Shown piece by piece: positions 25,809 to 34,913 of a stretch of DNA of 64,000 nt. How positions within the stretch are numbered: position 1 is the first letter of the stretch; the number at the start of each line of letters is the position of its first letter. The notes beneath the pieces are model-generated. The model was given only the letters and a program-made list of their open reading frames with translations, was not told the DNA's origin and made no database searches. The translations under genes and the position numbers were made by a program. The DNA is from Phenylobacterium sp. (GTDB lineage: Bacteria; Pseudomonadota; Alphaproteobacteria; Caulobacterales; Caulobacteraceae): positions 124,001-188,000 of the forward strand of contig NZ_WGNY01000014.1 in assembly GCF_016124325.1 (NCBI RefSeq). Direction: 5' to 3'.

Positions 25809-26522
25809 ATGAAGCAACCCCTGCTGACGCCTACCGAGCTGCTGGCCATCGAGGCGGCCGTGCGCGAGGCCGAGGCGCGCACGACCGGCGAGATCTACTG
25901 CGTCCTCGCCGAGGAGAGCTCGGACTACCACGCCACCCCGCTCGCCTGGGCCGCGGGCGTCGCCCTGCTGGCCCCGTCGCTGCTGCTGGCCGGGGGCGTA
26001 CACGTCACCGCGCCGGACCTCGGGGTGTTCGGCGGCTGGAGCGTGGCCCAGGTGGAGGATATCGGCGAGGCCACGGCGCGGGCCGCGCTGGAAGGCACCC
26101 TGCTCCTGCAGGCCGTGCTGTTCATCGCGACCGCCCTGCTGGTGAACATCCGATCCGTCCGCCATGCGCTCACCCCGCGCGGGATGAAACGGGACCGCGT
26201 GCTGCAGCGGGCGGAGGAACAGTTCATCGGCAAGAACCTCAGCGCCACGCGCGAGCGGACCGGCGTCCTCATCTACGTCTCCGCCGCGGAGCGCATGGCC
26301 GAGCTGATCGCCGACGAGAGCATCCACGCCGAGGTCGACGTGAGCGTCTGGGAGAAGGCCATGGCGACGCTCACCGCGGGGCTGAAACGGGGCGACGCGG
26401 CGGCCGGCTTCATCGACGCCATCGGCCTTTGCGCCAACGTCCTGGCCGAGAAATTTCCTGCGCATCCCGGCGACAATCCGAACGAGCTTCCCGACGCCGT
26501 CGTGGTGCTGCCTCGCGTTTGA
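25809..26522 (+). CDS. TPM domain membrane protein (second, cytosolic-facing type)
   Basis: 237 aa starting 1 base after the previous stop. It opens with TPTELLAIEAAVREAEARTTGEIYCV, then two hydrophobic segments (AAGVALLAPSLLLAGG, LLQAVLFIATALLV) and the second half of a TPM-like domain (RTGVLIYVSAAERMAELIAD, FIDAIGLCANVLAEKFPA). It lacks a signal peptide and the Gly-rich tail of its neighbour. lemA plus two TPM genes in tandem form a compact three-gene operon, which suggests one membrane complex. Confidence 0.88.
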   Translation: MKQPLLTPTELLAIEAAVREAEARTTGEIYCVLAEESSDYHATPLAWAAGVALLAPSLLLAGGVHVTAPDLGVFGGWSVAQVEDIGEATARAALEGTLLLQAVLFIATALLVNIRSVRHALTPRGMKRDRVLQRAEEQFIGKNLSATRERTGVLIYVSAAERMAELIADESIHAEVDVSVWEKAMATLTAGLKRGDAAAGFIDAIGLCANVLAEKFPAHPGDNPNELPDAVVVLPRV

Positions 26523-26624
26523 TGCGGTCGACGCCACGGGGTCGAGTCCCCGGGATCGAGCAGTCGCGCTTTGCCCATCGCGGCCGGGCGAAGTAGCATT
26601 CCCCAAACGGGCGGAGATGCGGCG

Positions 26625-27089
26625 ATGGCCTACACCCTGAATGTGAACGGCAAGGCGCTCAGCGCCGACGTGGACGGCGACACGCCGCTGCTCTGGACGC
26701 TGCGAGACAGCCTCGGAATCCTCGGGCCGAAGTACGGCTGCGGCGTCGCCGCCTGTGGCGCCTGCACGGTCCACATCGACGGACAGCCGGTGCGCTCGTG
26801 CCAGGTCCCGACCGAGGCGGTCGGCGGCGCGAAGATCACCACCATCGAGGGCATGGCCGCCCACCCCGTGGGCCAGAAGGTGCAGGCCGCCTGGATGGAC
26901 CTGGACGTGGCCCAGTGCGGCTACTGCCAGCCCGGCCAGATCATGTCGGCCACCGCGCTGCTGGCCGCCAACCCCAAGCCGACCGACGCCGACATCGACG
27001 CCGCCATGGCCGGGAACCTCTGCCGTTGCGCGACCTACACGCGGATCCGCGCGGCCATCAAGCGCGCCTCCGGCCAGAAGGAGGCCTGA
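26625..27089 (+). CDS. [2Fe-2S] subunit of a molybdenum hydroxylase (IorA/CoxS-like)
   Basis: 154 aa from ATG at 26625. The plant-type ferredoxin cluster cysteines are C39, C44, C47 and C59 ([18 protein letters not shown]). The second helical cluster domain has C98, C101, C133 and C135 ([17 protein letters not shown]). It passes electrons from the molybdopterin subunit encoded 3 bases downstream. No FAD/CoxM subunit is encoded next to it, which fits the two-subunit isoquinoline-1-oxidoreductase/aldehyde dehydrogenase type that uses a different electron acceptor. Confidence 0.95.
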   Translation: MAYTLNVNGKALSADVDGDTPLLWTLRDSLGILGPKYGCGVAACGACTVHIDGQPVRSCQVPTEAVGGAKITTIEGMAAHPVGQKVQAAWMDLDVAQCGYCQPGQIMSATALLAANPKPTDADIDAAMAGNLCRCATYTRIRAAIKRASGQKEA

Positions 27090-27092
27090 GCC

Positions 27093-29297
27093 ATGACCTA
27101 TCACCAGATCGGCGCCAATCGCCGCCAGGTGCTCGCCTCGGTCTCGGCCGCGGGCCTGACCCTTTCGTTCGCCGTCGCGCCGAAGGCGGGGGCCGCGGAC
27201 GCCGGCGCCACGCCGTTGAACGCCTACGTCCGCGTGGCGCCCGACGGGGCGGTCACCATCGTTGCCAAGAACCCGGAGATCGGCCAGGGCATCAAGACCT
27301 CGCTGCCCATGATGATCGCCGAGGAGCTGGACGTGGACTGGGCCAATGTCCGCATCGAGCAGGCCGACAACGATCCCAAGCTCTATGGCCGCCAGTTCGC
27401 CGGCGGCAGCATGGCCACGCCGCTGCACTGGGACGAGCTGCGCCGGGTGGGCGCCGTCGCCCGCCTGATGCTGATCCAGGCGGCGGCCCAGGCGTGGAAC
27501 TGCGCGCCGGGCGAGTGCTCCACCACGCCGGGCGTCGTGCTGCACAAGGCCTCGGGCCGCAGCCGCACCTACGGCTCGCTGGCGCTCGCCTGCGCCGACG
27601 TCCCGACCCCCGATCCCAAGAGCGTCACGCTCAAGGACCCGAAGAGCTACCGCATCGTCGGCAAGGCGACGCCCCAGTACGACGTGGCCGGCATCGTCAC
27701 CGGCGCCCCGCTGTTCGGCATCGACGTGACCCGGCCGGGGATGGTCTACGCCACCTACGCCAAGGCCCCGGTGCCGGGCGCCCGGGTGGCCAGCGCCGAC
27801 CTGGAGGCCGCCAAGTCGGTCAAGGGCGTGCGCAAGGCGTTCGTGGTCGAGGGCGATCCCGACGCGGTGCTGGTCCGGGGCATGGTGGGCGGCGGGCTGA
27901 CGCCCGGCGTGGCCGTGGTGGCCGACACCTGGTGGGCGGCGCGCAAGGGCCGTGACAAGCTGAACCTCGCCTGGGCCGACCATCCGACCTCGAAGCAGTC
28001 CACCGCCGCCTTCGCCGAACAGGCCAAGGCGCTGGGCGCCGGCAAGCCGCAGCGCACCGCCCGCAACGACGGCGACGTCGAGGCGGCGCTGAAGGGCGCG
28101 GCCAAGACGGTGAAGGCGGCCTACGCCTATCCGTTCATCAGCCACTCGCCGCTGGAGCCGATGAACTGCACGGCCGAGTACAAGGACGGCAAGCTGGAGA
28201 TCTGGGCTCCCACCCAGAACCCCGAGCCGGGCCGCCAGCTCTGCGCCAAGACGCTGGGCATCAAGCCTGAGGACATCACCGTCCACATGACCCGCTGCGG
28301 CGGCGGCTTCGGCCGCCGGCTGGGCAACGAGTACATGGTGGAGGCCGCCTGGATCGCCCGCGAGGCCGGCGCGCCGGTCAAGCTGCTGTGGACCCGCGAG
28401 GACGACATGCAGCACGACTTCTACCGGCCGGGCGGCTTCCACTTCTTCGAGGGTGGCGTCGACGGCTCGGGCAAGGTGGTCGCCTGGCGCGACCACTTCG
28501 TGAGCTACGGCGAGGGCAGCGGCTTCGCGCCCAGCGCCGGCATGTCGCCCAACGAGTTCCCAGCGCGCTTCGTGGCCAACTACCGCCAGGACGTCTCTGT
28601 GATGCCCCTCGGCGTGCCCACCGGGCCGTTGCGGGCGCCCGGCTCCAACGCCCTGGCCTTCGTCCACCAGTCGTTCATCGACGAGCTGGCCCACGCCGCG
28701 GGCGCCGACCCGCTGGCGTTCCAGATCGCGCTGCTGGGCGACAGCGACACCGTCGGCGACCCGCCCTCGCAGTACAACGCCGCCCGCATGAAGGGCGTGC
28801 TGAAGGCCGTGGGCGAGATGTCGGGGTGGGCCAAGCGCGGCAAGCTGCCCAAGGGCGAGGGAATGGGCGTCGCCTGCTACTTCAGCCACATGGGCTACTT
28901 CGCCGAGGTGTGCCACGTCGCGGTGTCGCCGGCCGGCGACGTGAAGGTGAAGAAGGTATGGGTCGCCGCCGACGTCGGCCGCCAGATCGTCAACCCCTCC
29001 GGCGCGATGAACCAGGTGCAGGGCTCGGTGCTGGACGGCCTCTCCGAGGCGCTCCACCAGGAGATCACCTTCGCCGACGGCAAGATCGAGCAGTCGAACT
29101 TCCCGGACTATCCGCTGATGCGGATCAATGAGGCGCCGCCGGTCGAGGTGAAGTTCGTCATGACCGACTACAGCCCCACGGGCCTCGGCGAACCGGCCCT
29201 GCCGCCGGCGATCCCGGCCTTGACCAACGCGATCTTCGCGGCGACCGGCAAGCGGGTGCGCTCGCTGCCGGTGCGGCCCGAGATGCTCAAGGCCTGA
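27093..29297 (+). CDS. Molybdopterin-binding subunit of xanthine dehydrogenase-family hydroxylase (IorB-like)
   Basis: 734 aa. A twin-arginine-like leader (ANRRQVLASVSAAGLTLSFA) suggests Tat export. The body has NPEIGQGIKTSLPMMIAEEL, the split aldehyde-oxidase domains, VHMTRCGGGFGRRLGNEY (Mo-cofactor binding), YRQDVSVMPLGVPTGPLRAPG and the late GLGEPALPPAIPALTNAI containing the catalytic Glu. With the [2Fe-2S] subunit it would hydroxylate an aldehyde or N-heterocycle in the periplasm. The substrate is unknown. The ferredoxin partner has no signal and may be carried along. Confidence 0.95.
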   Translation: MTYHQIGANRRQVLASVSAAGLTLSFAVAPKAGAADAGATPLNAYVRVAPDGAVTIVAKNPEIGQGIKTSLPMMIAEELDVDWANVRIEQADNDPKLYGRQFAGGSMATPLHWDELRRVGAVARLMLIQAAAQAWNCAPGECSTTPGVVLHKASGRSRTYGSLALACADVPTPDPKSVTLKDPKSYRIVGKATPQYDVAGIVTGAPLFGIDVTRPGMVYATYAKAPVPGARVASADLEAAKSVKGVRKAFVVEGDPDAVLVRGMVGGGLTPGVAVVADTWWAARKGRDKLNLAWADHPTSKQSTAAFAEQAKALGAGKPQRTARNDGDVEAALKGAAKTVKAAYAYPFISHSPLEPMNCTAEYKDGKLEIWAPTQNPEPGRQLCAKTLGIKPEDITVHMTRCGGGFGRRLGNEYMVEAAWIAREAGAPVKLLWTREDDMQHDFYRPGGFHFFEGGVDGSGKVVAWRDHFVSYGEGSGFAPSAGMSPNEFPARFVANYRQDVSVMPLGVPTGPLRAPGSNALAFVHQSFIDELAHAAGADPLAFQIALLGDSDTVGDPPSQYNAARMKGVLKAVGEMSGWAKRGKLPKGEGMGVACYFSHMGYFAEVCHVAVSPAGDVKVKKVWVAADVGRQIVNPSGAMNQVQGSVLDGLSEALHQEITFADGKIEQSNFPDYPLMRINEAPPVEVKFVMTDYSPTGLGEPALPPAIPALTNAIFAATGKRVRSLPVRPEMLKA

Positions 29298-29303
29298 GAA
29301 GGG

Positions 29304-29333
29304 CGGAAGCTCCGCCGCCGCGGGGAGCTTCCG
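29304..29333. terminator. Bidirectional terminator hairpin between convergent genes
   Basis: CGGAAGCTCC (29304-29313) and GGAGCTTCCG (29324-29333) form a perfect 10-bp stem with a 10-base GC-rich loop. It lies between the stops of the hydroxylase (29297) and the SDR (29347). There is little T-run, so the strength is uncertain. Confidence 0.6.
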
Positions 29334-29346
29334 TATCCTCCCAGGC

Positions 29347-30159
29347 TCAGGCGCCCAGGAACTGGCTGCGGATGGCGGCGCGGAACGCTTCGATGCCCGC
29401 CTGCAGCCGCTGGGCGTAGAGGCCGCGAGCGTCGTTCCCCGCGACGTGGGTGACCGCGCCGCTGGGCTCGGTGACCGCCTGCCACACCTCCTCGGCGATC
29501 TGTTCGGCCGTGGAGCCGTTGGCGCGGCGCTCGGGGTTCGCGAAGGCGGCCATCACCTTGCCGACCTGCTCGGCGTAGGCCGGATGCTGGGTGACGACCA
29601 GCGAGCGGCTGCCGAAATCGGTGGAGATGCCGCCGGGCGCGATGGTGCGGACGCGCAGGCCGAACGGCTCGAGCTCGAAGGCCAGGCTCTCGCTCCAGCC
29701 TTCCAGGCCCCACTTGGTGGCGTGGTAGACCGAGTTGAACGGGAAGGTGACCAGTCCGCCGATCGAGGTGGTGGTCAGGATCATGCCCTGGCCGCGGTCG
29801 CGCATGGCCGGCAGGAACGCCTGGGTCACCCGCATGACGCCCAGCAGGTTGGTGTCGATCTCGGCGGCGAGCTGTTCGTCGCTGGCGCCCTCGAAGGGGC
29901 CGGCGAGGCCGTAGCCGGCGTTGTTGAACAGCACGTCCACCGGGCCGAGGGCCAGCGCCGCCTTGGCGGCCTCGGCGATCTCGGCGGGCTTGGTGACGTC
30001 GAGCCGCATGACCGTGACGCCCGGCGTCGCCTTGAGCTCGGCCTCCTTGTCGGGATTGCGCATGGTGGCGATCACCTTCCAGCCCCGCTTGGCGAACAGC
30101 AGAGCCGCGGCGCGGCCGAGGCCGGTGGAGGCGCCGGTGATGAAGATGGTCTGGGTCAT
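29347..30159 (-). CDS. SDR family oxidoreductase under TetR control
   Basis: 270 aa from the ATG at 30157-30159, with GGGAG 8 bases upstream (the frame opens to 30189). The sequence has TGASTGLGRAAALLFAKRG, VDVLFNNAGYGLAGP, TTTSIGGLVTFPFNSVYHATK (catalytic Ser/Tyr/Lys) and a C-terminal extension typical of the SDR group with FELEPFGLRVRTIAPGGI. A perfect 14-bp dyad directly upstream matches one at the tetR gene, so this SDR is the probable target of that regulator. The substrate is unknown. Confidence 0.92.
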   Translation of the reverse strand: MTQTIFITGASTGLGRAAALLFAKRGWKVIATMRNPDKEAELKATPGVTVMRLDVTKPAEIAEAAKAALALGPVDVLFNNAGYGLAGPFEGASDEQLAAEIDTNLLGVMRVTQAFLPAMRDRGQGMILTTTSIGGLVTFPFNSVYHATKWGLEGWSESLAFELEPFGLRVRTIAPGGISTDFGSRSLVVTQHPAYAEQVGKVMAAFANPERRANGSTAEQIAEEVWQAVTEPSGAVTHVAGNDARGLYAQRLQAGIEAFRAAIRSQFLGA

Positions 30160-30174
30160 GGAGTGGTCTCCCTT

Positions 30175-30188
30175 TGAATCTTGATTCA
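30175..30188 (-). promoter_or_regulatory. TetR-type operator upstream of SDR gene
   Basis: TGAATC (30175-30180), TT, GATTCA (30183-30188) form a perfect 6-bp dyad. It shares the pattern TGAAT-N4-ATTCA with the site at 30788-30801 beside tetR, and lies just upstream of the SDR ribosome binding site. Confidence 0.65.
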
Positions 30189-30211
30189 TTTTTACGGCAA
30201 ATCGAAACGCG

Positions 30212-30778
30212 TCAGGCCTTCAGCGCATCCCAGCAGAGGAGGGCGGCTGCGTCCTGGAATTCGGCCTGCTGATCGGCCGGCAGGCCCGCGGCCAGCGGCG
30301 CCAGGGCGCCCATCGCCCCGCTCAGGAAGGCCAGCATCCAGGCGGTGTCGAGAGGTTTCAGGAGTTGTTCGGCCTTGCCCCGCTCCAGCAGGGCGGTCGC
30401 AGGGCGCACGCCCAGCGCCACGGTCGCCCGCGTCTCGTCGGTGACGTAGGGCGAGTTGGCCATCTGAGTCATGAAGACCATTTCGTCCTTATTTTCAATC
30501 ATATAGGAAACATACGCCTTGGCCATCTGGGTGAAGGCGGCGCGCAGGGGCAGGCCTTCGTCGGAGAAGACGAAGGCGGCGAACTTCTGCTTGGTGTGCA
30601 GATAGAGCGCGTCCAGCAGCGCGTCCTTGTTGCGGAAGTAGGTGTAGATCGTGCCGGTCGCCACGCCGGCCCGGCGAGCTACGGCCTCGATTGACAGGCC
30701 CGCCAGGCCCACGACCTGGACTTCGTCCAGGGTGGCCCGCAGGATGTGCTGGGCCTTGGTTTCGTCCTTCTGGCGCAT
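30212..30778 (-). CDS. TetR/AcrR family transcriptional regulator
   Basis: 188 aa. The helix-turn-helix region spans residues about 8-55: HILRATLDEVQVVGLAGLSI, EAVARRAGVATGTIYTYFRN, KDALLDAL. The C-terminal ligand domain is hydrophobic and unremarkable. The SDR lies 53 bases downstream on the same strand. A 14-bp dyad 10 bases before this start and another just before the SDR suggest autoregulation plus control of the SDR; the divergent MFS gene may also respond. No obvious ribosome binding site precedes the ATG, and the operator occupies that place. Confidence 0.92.
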   Translation of the reverse strand: MRQKDETKAQHILRATLDEVQVVGLAGLSIEAVARRAGVATGTIYTYFRNKDALLDALYLHTKQKFAAFVFSDEGLPLRAAFTQMAKAYVSYMIENKDEMVFMTQMANSPYVTDETRATVALGVRPATALLERGKAEQLLKPLDTAWMLAFLSGAMGALAPLAAGLPADQQAEFQDAAALLCWDALKA

Positions 30779-30787
30779 GTCTTATAC

Positions 30788-30801
30788 TGAATTTGAATTC
30801 A
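30788..30801 (-). promoter_or_regulatory. TetR-type operator overlapping tetR leader
   Basis: TGAATT (30788-30793), TG, AATTCA (30796-30801): a perfect 6-bp dyad of the same TGAAT-N4-ATTCA form as the SDR site. A perfect 12-bp palindrome TTTGAATTCAAA (30792-30803) overlaps it, so the exact centre is ambiguous. The site is 10 bases from the tetR ATG, fitting autorepression. Confidence 0.65.
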
Positions 30802-30983
30802 AAAATCTGCAAGGCCTGTGCCTCGCGCGGGCAGTGCGGCCGGCAGCGCCCGACCGTGACTGCGAAGTCGATGGCCACGCCGAGCTCGTGCGCGAATTCC
30901 TCGCTGATTAACGTGACGTAACTATTGCCAGCACGCCACGTGAGGATACCGTTCCTTCAAACATGAACCGTCGGGAGGAACCT

Positions 30984-32477
30984 GTGGCGGTCGTAGAGAA
31001 CTATGTCGAAGGGCCGGATCTCGAAAAGCTGGCCCTCGAACCCGCGCCCGAGCTGAACCCCAGCGTGCCGGTCAAGCTGGCCTATTCGTTCGGCCAGGCG
31101 ATCGAGTCCGGCTACCTCATCGTCGCAGGGTTCGTGTTCTTCTACTACACCGCCGTGCTCGGCCTGTCGGGCAGCGCGGTGGGCGTGGCGCTGGCGATCA
31201 GCATGTGCGTCGACGCGGTGATGGACCCTCTGATCGGGTCGATCTCGGACAATGTGCGCTCGAAGTGGGGCCGCCGCTTGCCGCTCATGCTGCTCGGCGC
31301 GCCGGCGACCGGCCTGGCGGTCTGGATGCTGTTCGCGCCGCCGGCGATGCTCTCGCCCTTCCTGCTGTTCGGCTGGCTCGTCGCCTCGAAGCTGCTGCTG
31401 CGAGGGTTCGCATCGGTCTACAATCTGCCCTACGCGGCGCTCGGGGCCGAGATGGCCAGCGGCTACGTGGAGCGCGCCAGCGTGGCCGCCTACCGCGGCG
31501 TCTTCGGAATCGTCATCAGCCTGGTGATCACAGCGGTCGCCATGACGGGCTTCTTCGCCGGGGGCGCGGGGTTGCAGAACGGGGCGGCCTATCCCGCTTT
31601 CGGCGCCGCCATAGGGCTTCTGCTCTTCGCCTGCGCCGCCCTGGCGATGGTCGGGGTCTGGCGCTACGCCGTGCGCCTGCCCCAGCCCCGGACGCAGCCG
31701 GCGCCGATGTTCCTCGGGCTGTTCCGCGAACTGCCGGAGGTGTTCCGCAACAAGTCCTTCCGCGCCCTGTTCCTCACGGCCCTGCTGTTCTGGGTGGCCG
31801 CCGGCGTCAACGGCGCGCTCAACAACCATGCCTATGTCTTCGTCTGGAAGATCCCGCCCGAGCGGATCCAGTTCATCAGCTACTCCTACTTCCTCTCGAT
31901 GTTCCTCGGCATTCCGCTGGCCCGGCTGCTGCTGGCGCGTTTCGAGAAGAACACCATCATCATCCAGGGCCTGATCCTGGTGCTGCTGGCCATGACAGTG
32001 CTCCACAGCCTGCGGGCGCTGGGCCTGTTCGCGCCGACCGGCGCCGAAGCCCAGCCATGGCTGATGACGAGCGCCGGGGTGGCGGGCATCGGCATCGGGC
32101 TGATCATCGTCGCGCTTCCGGCGATGATGGCCGACGCGGCCGACGAGCACGAACTGCTCTTCGGGCACCGGCGCGAGGGGCTCTATTTCGCGGGGCTGGG
32201 GTTCGCGGGCAAGGCGGCCGCCGGGCTTGGCCAGATGGCCGCGGGGTTCGCGCTCGATGCGCTCCATTTCCCCAAGACCGCGGGCGTCGGCGCGGCCGTC
32301 GAGATCCCCGAGCACGTCCAGCGGCTGCTGATCCTGGCCTGGGGACCGCTGGCCGCCTTCTTCGGCCTGCTCGGCCTTCTCGCCCTGCTGCCCTATGGCG
32401 TCACGCGCGCCCGCCACGCCGAGATCGCCGCGGCGCTGAAGATCAAGCGCGCGGAGGAGGCCGCGGCGGCCGAATAG
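30984..32477 (+). CDS. MFS transporter of the glycoside-pentoside-hexuronide (MelB-like) type
   Basis: 497 aa from GTG at 30984, which has GGGAGGAA just before it; an ATG at 30963 is in frame but has no binding site. About 12 hydrophobic segments are visible. GPH-type motifs are KLAYSFGQAIESGYLIVAGF, ISMCVDAVMDPLIGSISDNV with RSKWGRRLP, and VYNLPYAALGAEMA. Members co-transport sugars or other solutes with Na+ or H+. The substrate is unknown. It is divergent from tetR (205 bp apart) and ends 3 bases before the convergent VWA gene. Confidence 0.9.
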   Translation: MAVVENYVEGPDLEKLALEPAPELNPSVPVKLAYSFGQAIESGYLIVAGFVFFYYTAVLGLSGSAVGVALAISMCVDAVMDPLIGSISDNVRSKWGRRLPLMLLGAPATGLAVWMLFAPPAMLSPFLLFGWLVASKLLLRGFASVYNLPYAALGAEMASGYVERASVAAYRGVFGIVISLVITAVAMTGFFAGGAGLQNGAAYPAFGAAIGLLLFACAALAMVGVWRYAVRLPQPRTQPAPMFLGLFRELPEVFRNKSFRALFLTALLFWVAAGVNGALNNHAYVFVWKIPPERIQFISYSYFLSMFLGIPLARLLLARFEKNTIIIQGLILVLLAMTVLHSLRALGLFAPTGAEAQPWLMTSAGVAGIGIGLIIVALPAMMADAADEHELLFGHRREGLYFAGLGFAGKAAAGLGQMAAGFALDALHFPKTAGVGAAVEIPEHVQRLLILAWGPLAAFFGLLGLLALLPYGVTRARHAEIAAALKIKRAEEAAAAE

Positions 32478-32480
32478 CGG

Positions 32481-33842
32481 TCAGTGGGGGACGTAGCTGC
32501 GCAGCACGTCCTCGATGATCCGCTCCAGCTGCTCCAGCGTCGCGCACTGCTTGGCCACGTGGCAGAAGCGGGCGTAGCGGTACATGACGCTGTCGCCCTG
32601 GGCCCAGTAGCTTTCGGGCTCGGGGTTCAGCCAGATCACCGCGCGCGACCGGTCGTGGATCTGGCGCATCAGGTCCAGCCGCGGATCGGCGAAGTTCGAG
32701 CGGCCGTCGCCCAGGAAGATCACGGTCGTCCGCCGGTCCAGCCGGTCGAGGTGCTGGTCGCAGAAGTCCTGTAGCGCCGTGCCGTAGTCGGTCTGCTGGA
32801 AGCCGATCTGCTGCAGCACCTTGAAGATCGCCTGTTCGACCCCGTGGTCGTCGAGGATGTCGTTGACGCTGATCAGCCGGCCCGAGAAGGCGAAGGCGTC
32901 CATCCGCTCCACCACCTCGTTCAGCGAATAGAGGAAGGTCAGGAGGAACTGGGCGGCCGCGGCCACCGACTTCGACACATCGCAGATCGCGACGATCGAC
33001 GGCTTGTCGACCTTCTTGACCTTCCAGGCGATGTCGAAGGGCACGCCGTCGTAGGCCATCGAGCGGCGCAGCGTCCTGCGGACGTCGAGATGGCCGCGCA
33101 GCGACGTGCGCCGCCGGCGCGAGTACTTGGCCGCCAGCCGCTTGGCCATCTTGCGGACCAGGCCCTGCATCAGCTGGTAGTCGACCGGGTCGACGCCGCC
33201 GTCGGCGTTGAGCTGCTTGCGGATCAGCCGCTCTTCCCGCAGCCCCTGGGCCGAGGCGGCGGCATAGAGGTCGTGCTGGCGGGCCACATAGGTCTGGGCT
33301 TCGGCGAAGAGCGCGCGGCGGGCCTCGTCCAGGCGGTTGGCCAGCCCCTCGCCCTCGCCGTTGGGGATGCGGCGCGCGTTGGCGATGATCCGCTCGATCT
33401 CCTCGACGCCCATCTCCTCCATCAGCCGCCGGGTGAGCCGGCTGCGCTGGGTGGTCAGGCGGATCTCGGCGACGCCGGCCCGGCGGGCGGCCTCTTCCAT
33501 CGCCTGCTGCACGGCCGTGGAGTCGCCCTGCAGGATCGCCTGGGCCAGCGGCGAGTCGGCGACCTGGGCCATGTCGGCTTCGGACGGCTCGCCCTGTTCC
33601 GACGCGGAGGGCGGCGGCAGGCTCACCGTGTCGCGGGCGAAGAACGTCTCGAACACGGCGTCGAACCGGTCGACCTCCTCGGACGACTTGGCCAGCGTGG
33701 CGCAGAGCGAGTCCTTGAAGAGCGTCCGGTCGGCGAAGCCGGTCACCGACACGGCGCGGCTGGCGTCGATCGCCTCGGCCGGGGAGACGCGCACGTCGGC
33801 GGCCCGGAGCGCGCGGAAGAACTGTTCCAGGGTGTGCTGCAT
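32481..33842 (-). CDS. VWA domain (CoxE-like) protein
   Basis: 453 aa. The N-terminal 220 residues are helical and charged. The C-terminal VWA domain starts with VAICDVSKSVAAAAQFLLTF, giving a D-x-S-x-S metal-adhesion (MIDAS) motif, and ends with FLGDGRSNFADPRLDLMRQI and LNPEPESYWAQGDSVMYRYA. It follows the MoxR ATPase by 10 bases on the same strand. MoxR-VWA pairs act as chaperones that insert metals or remodel complexes. CoxE-type partners are known from CO-dehydrogenase maturation, and a molybdenum hydroxylase lies 4 kb away, although a link is only inferred. Confidence 0.93.
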   Translation of the reverse strand: MQHTLEQFFRALRAADVRVSPAEAIDASRAVSVTGFADRTLFKDSLCATLAKSSEEVDRFDAVFETFFARDTVSLPPPSASEQGEPSEADMAQVADSPLAQAILQGDSTAVQQAMEEAARRAGVAEIRLTTQRSRLTRRLMEEMGVEEIERIIANARRIPNGEGEGLANRLDEARRALFAEAQTYVARQHDLYAAASAQGLREERLIRKQLNADGGVDPVDYQLMQGLVRKMAKRLAAKYSRRRRTSLRGHLDVRRTLRRSMAYDGVPFDIAWKVKKVDKPSIVAICDVSKSVAAAAQFLLTFLYSLNEVVERMDAFAFSGRLISVNDILDDHGVEQAIFKVLQQIGFQQTDYGTALQDFCDQHLDRLDRRTTVIFLGDGRSNFADPRLDLMRQIHDRSRAVIWLNPEPESYWAQGDSVMYRYARFCHVAKQCATLEQLERIIEDVLRSYVPH

Positions 33843-33852
33843 GGCCCGCGCC

Positions 33853-34809
33853 CTATCGGTGGTGCAGCAGCTCCACGACCTGGGGCTCGATCGCGGCGAT
33901 GTCCTGCTCGAACTTCAGGATCACGTTCAGCGTGTCGCGCACCAGATCCGCGCTGAGGCTGTCGGCGTTCAGGAGGACGAGGGCGCGGGCCCAGTCCACC
34001 GTCTCCGAGATCGAGGGCGACTTGCGCAGGTCGAGGTTGCGAAGGGACTGGACGAAGCCGACGAGCTCGCGGGTCAGCTTGGCGTCGATGCCCGGCACCC
34101 GGCTGGCGACGATCTTCTCCTCCAGCGACGCCTCGGGAAGCGGGATGTGCAGGTGCAGGCAGCGGCGCTTCAGGGCGTCGCCCAGGTCGCGCACGTTGTT
34201 CGAGGTGAGGAACACGAGCGGCGGGGTCTTGGCCTTCAGCACGCCGAGTTCGGGCACCGAGACCTGATAGGCCGAGAGCACCTCCAGCAGGAACGCCTCG
34301 AAGGCCTCGTCCGACTTGTCGATCTCGTCGATCAGCAGCACGCAGCCATCGTCCTCGCGCAGCGCCCGCATCAGCGGCCTGGGCTCCAGGAAGGGCTCGG
34401 AGAAGAACATGTCGCCCATGCCGTGGAGCCGCTCCATGGCGGCCTCCATGTCGGGGGCGTCGGCCAGCGCGCCGCCCATCCGGTCCTTCAGGATCTGGGT
34501 GTAGAGCAGCTGCTTGCCGTACTTCCACTCGTAGAGGGCCTTGGACTCGTCGAGGCCCTCGTAGCACTGCATCCGGATCAGCGGCAGGCCGAGCAGCTTG
34601 GCGGTGGAAAGCGCCAGTTCGGTCTTGCCCACCCCGGCGGTGCCTTCCACCAGGACCGGCTTCTCGAGATTGACCGACATGTAGAGCGCGGTGGCGATGC
34701 GGCGCGAGGCGATATAGCCCACCGATCCCAGCCCCTCGATCAGGGCGTCGACGGACGAAAGGGGGTCAGCGTTGGCCGCGGAGCCGGCGGCCGGCGAGGA
34801 AATAGTCAA
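33853..34809 (-). CDS. MoxR family AAA+ ATPase
   Basis: About 318 aa if started at TTG 34807-34809; the frame is open to 34989 without a better site, and no strong binding site is visible. Walker A is VEGTAGVGKTELAL, Walker B is CVLLIDEIDKSDEAFEAFLL, and the sensor region is LVFLTSNNVRDLGDALKRRC. The C-terminal lid helices follow. MoxR ATPases use ATP to activate or load cofactors into target enzymes together with a VWA partner, here encoded immediately downstream. Confidence 0.93.
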   Translation of the reverse strand: MTISSPAAGSAANADPLSSVDALIEGLGSVGYIASRRIATALYMSVNLEKPVLVEGTAGVGKTELALSTAKLLGLPLIRMQCYEGLDESKALYEWKYGKQLLYTQILKDRMGGALADAPDMEAAMERLHGMGDMFFSEPFLEPRPLMRALREDDGCVLLIDEIDKSDEAFEAFLLEVLSAYQVSVPELGVLKAKTPPLVFLTSNNVRDLGDALKRRCLHLHIPLPEASLEEKIVASRVPGIDAKLTRELVGFVQSLRNLDLRKSPSISETVDWARALVLLNADSLSADLVRDTLNVILKFEQDIAAIEPQVVELLHHR

Positions 34810-34913
34810 AGTCTGGGTCTTTCGAAATATCGGAACGATGTGAAAGCCCAATTGTGCCAAGCCCGCGCGGTCGAGGCAAACGGGTGTTTGGATGTGTGGC
34901 CGGGGTCCGGCGC

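Noticed and set aside
25605..29057. A 1150-codon open frame on the minus strand
   Set aside because: It lies antisense to the TPM and molybdenum hydroxylase genes, is rich in Arg/Gly/His/Leu in the pattern produced by reverse reading of GC-rich genes, and shows no family motif.
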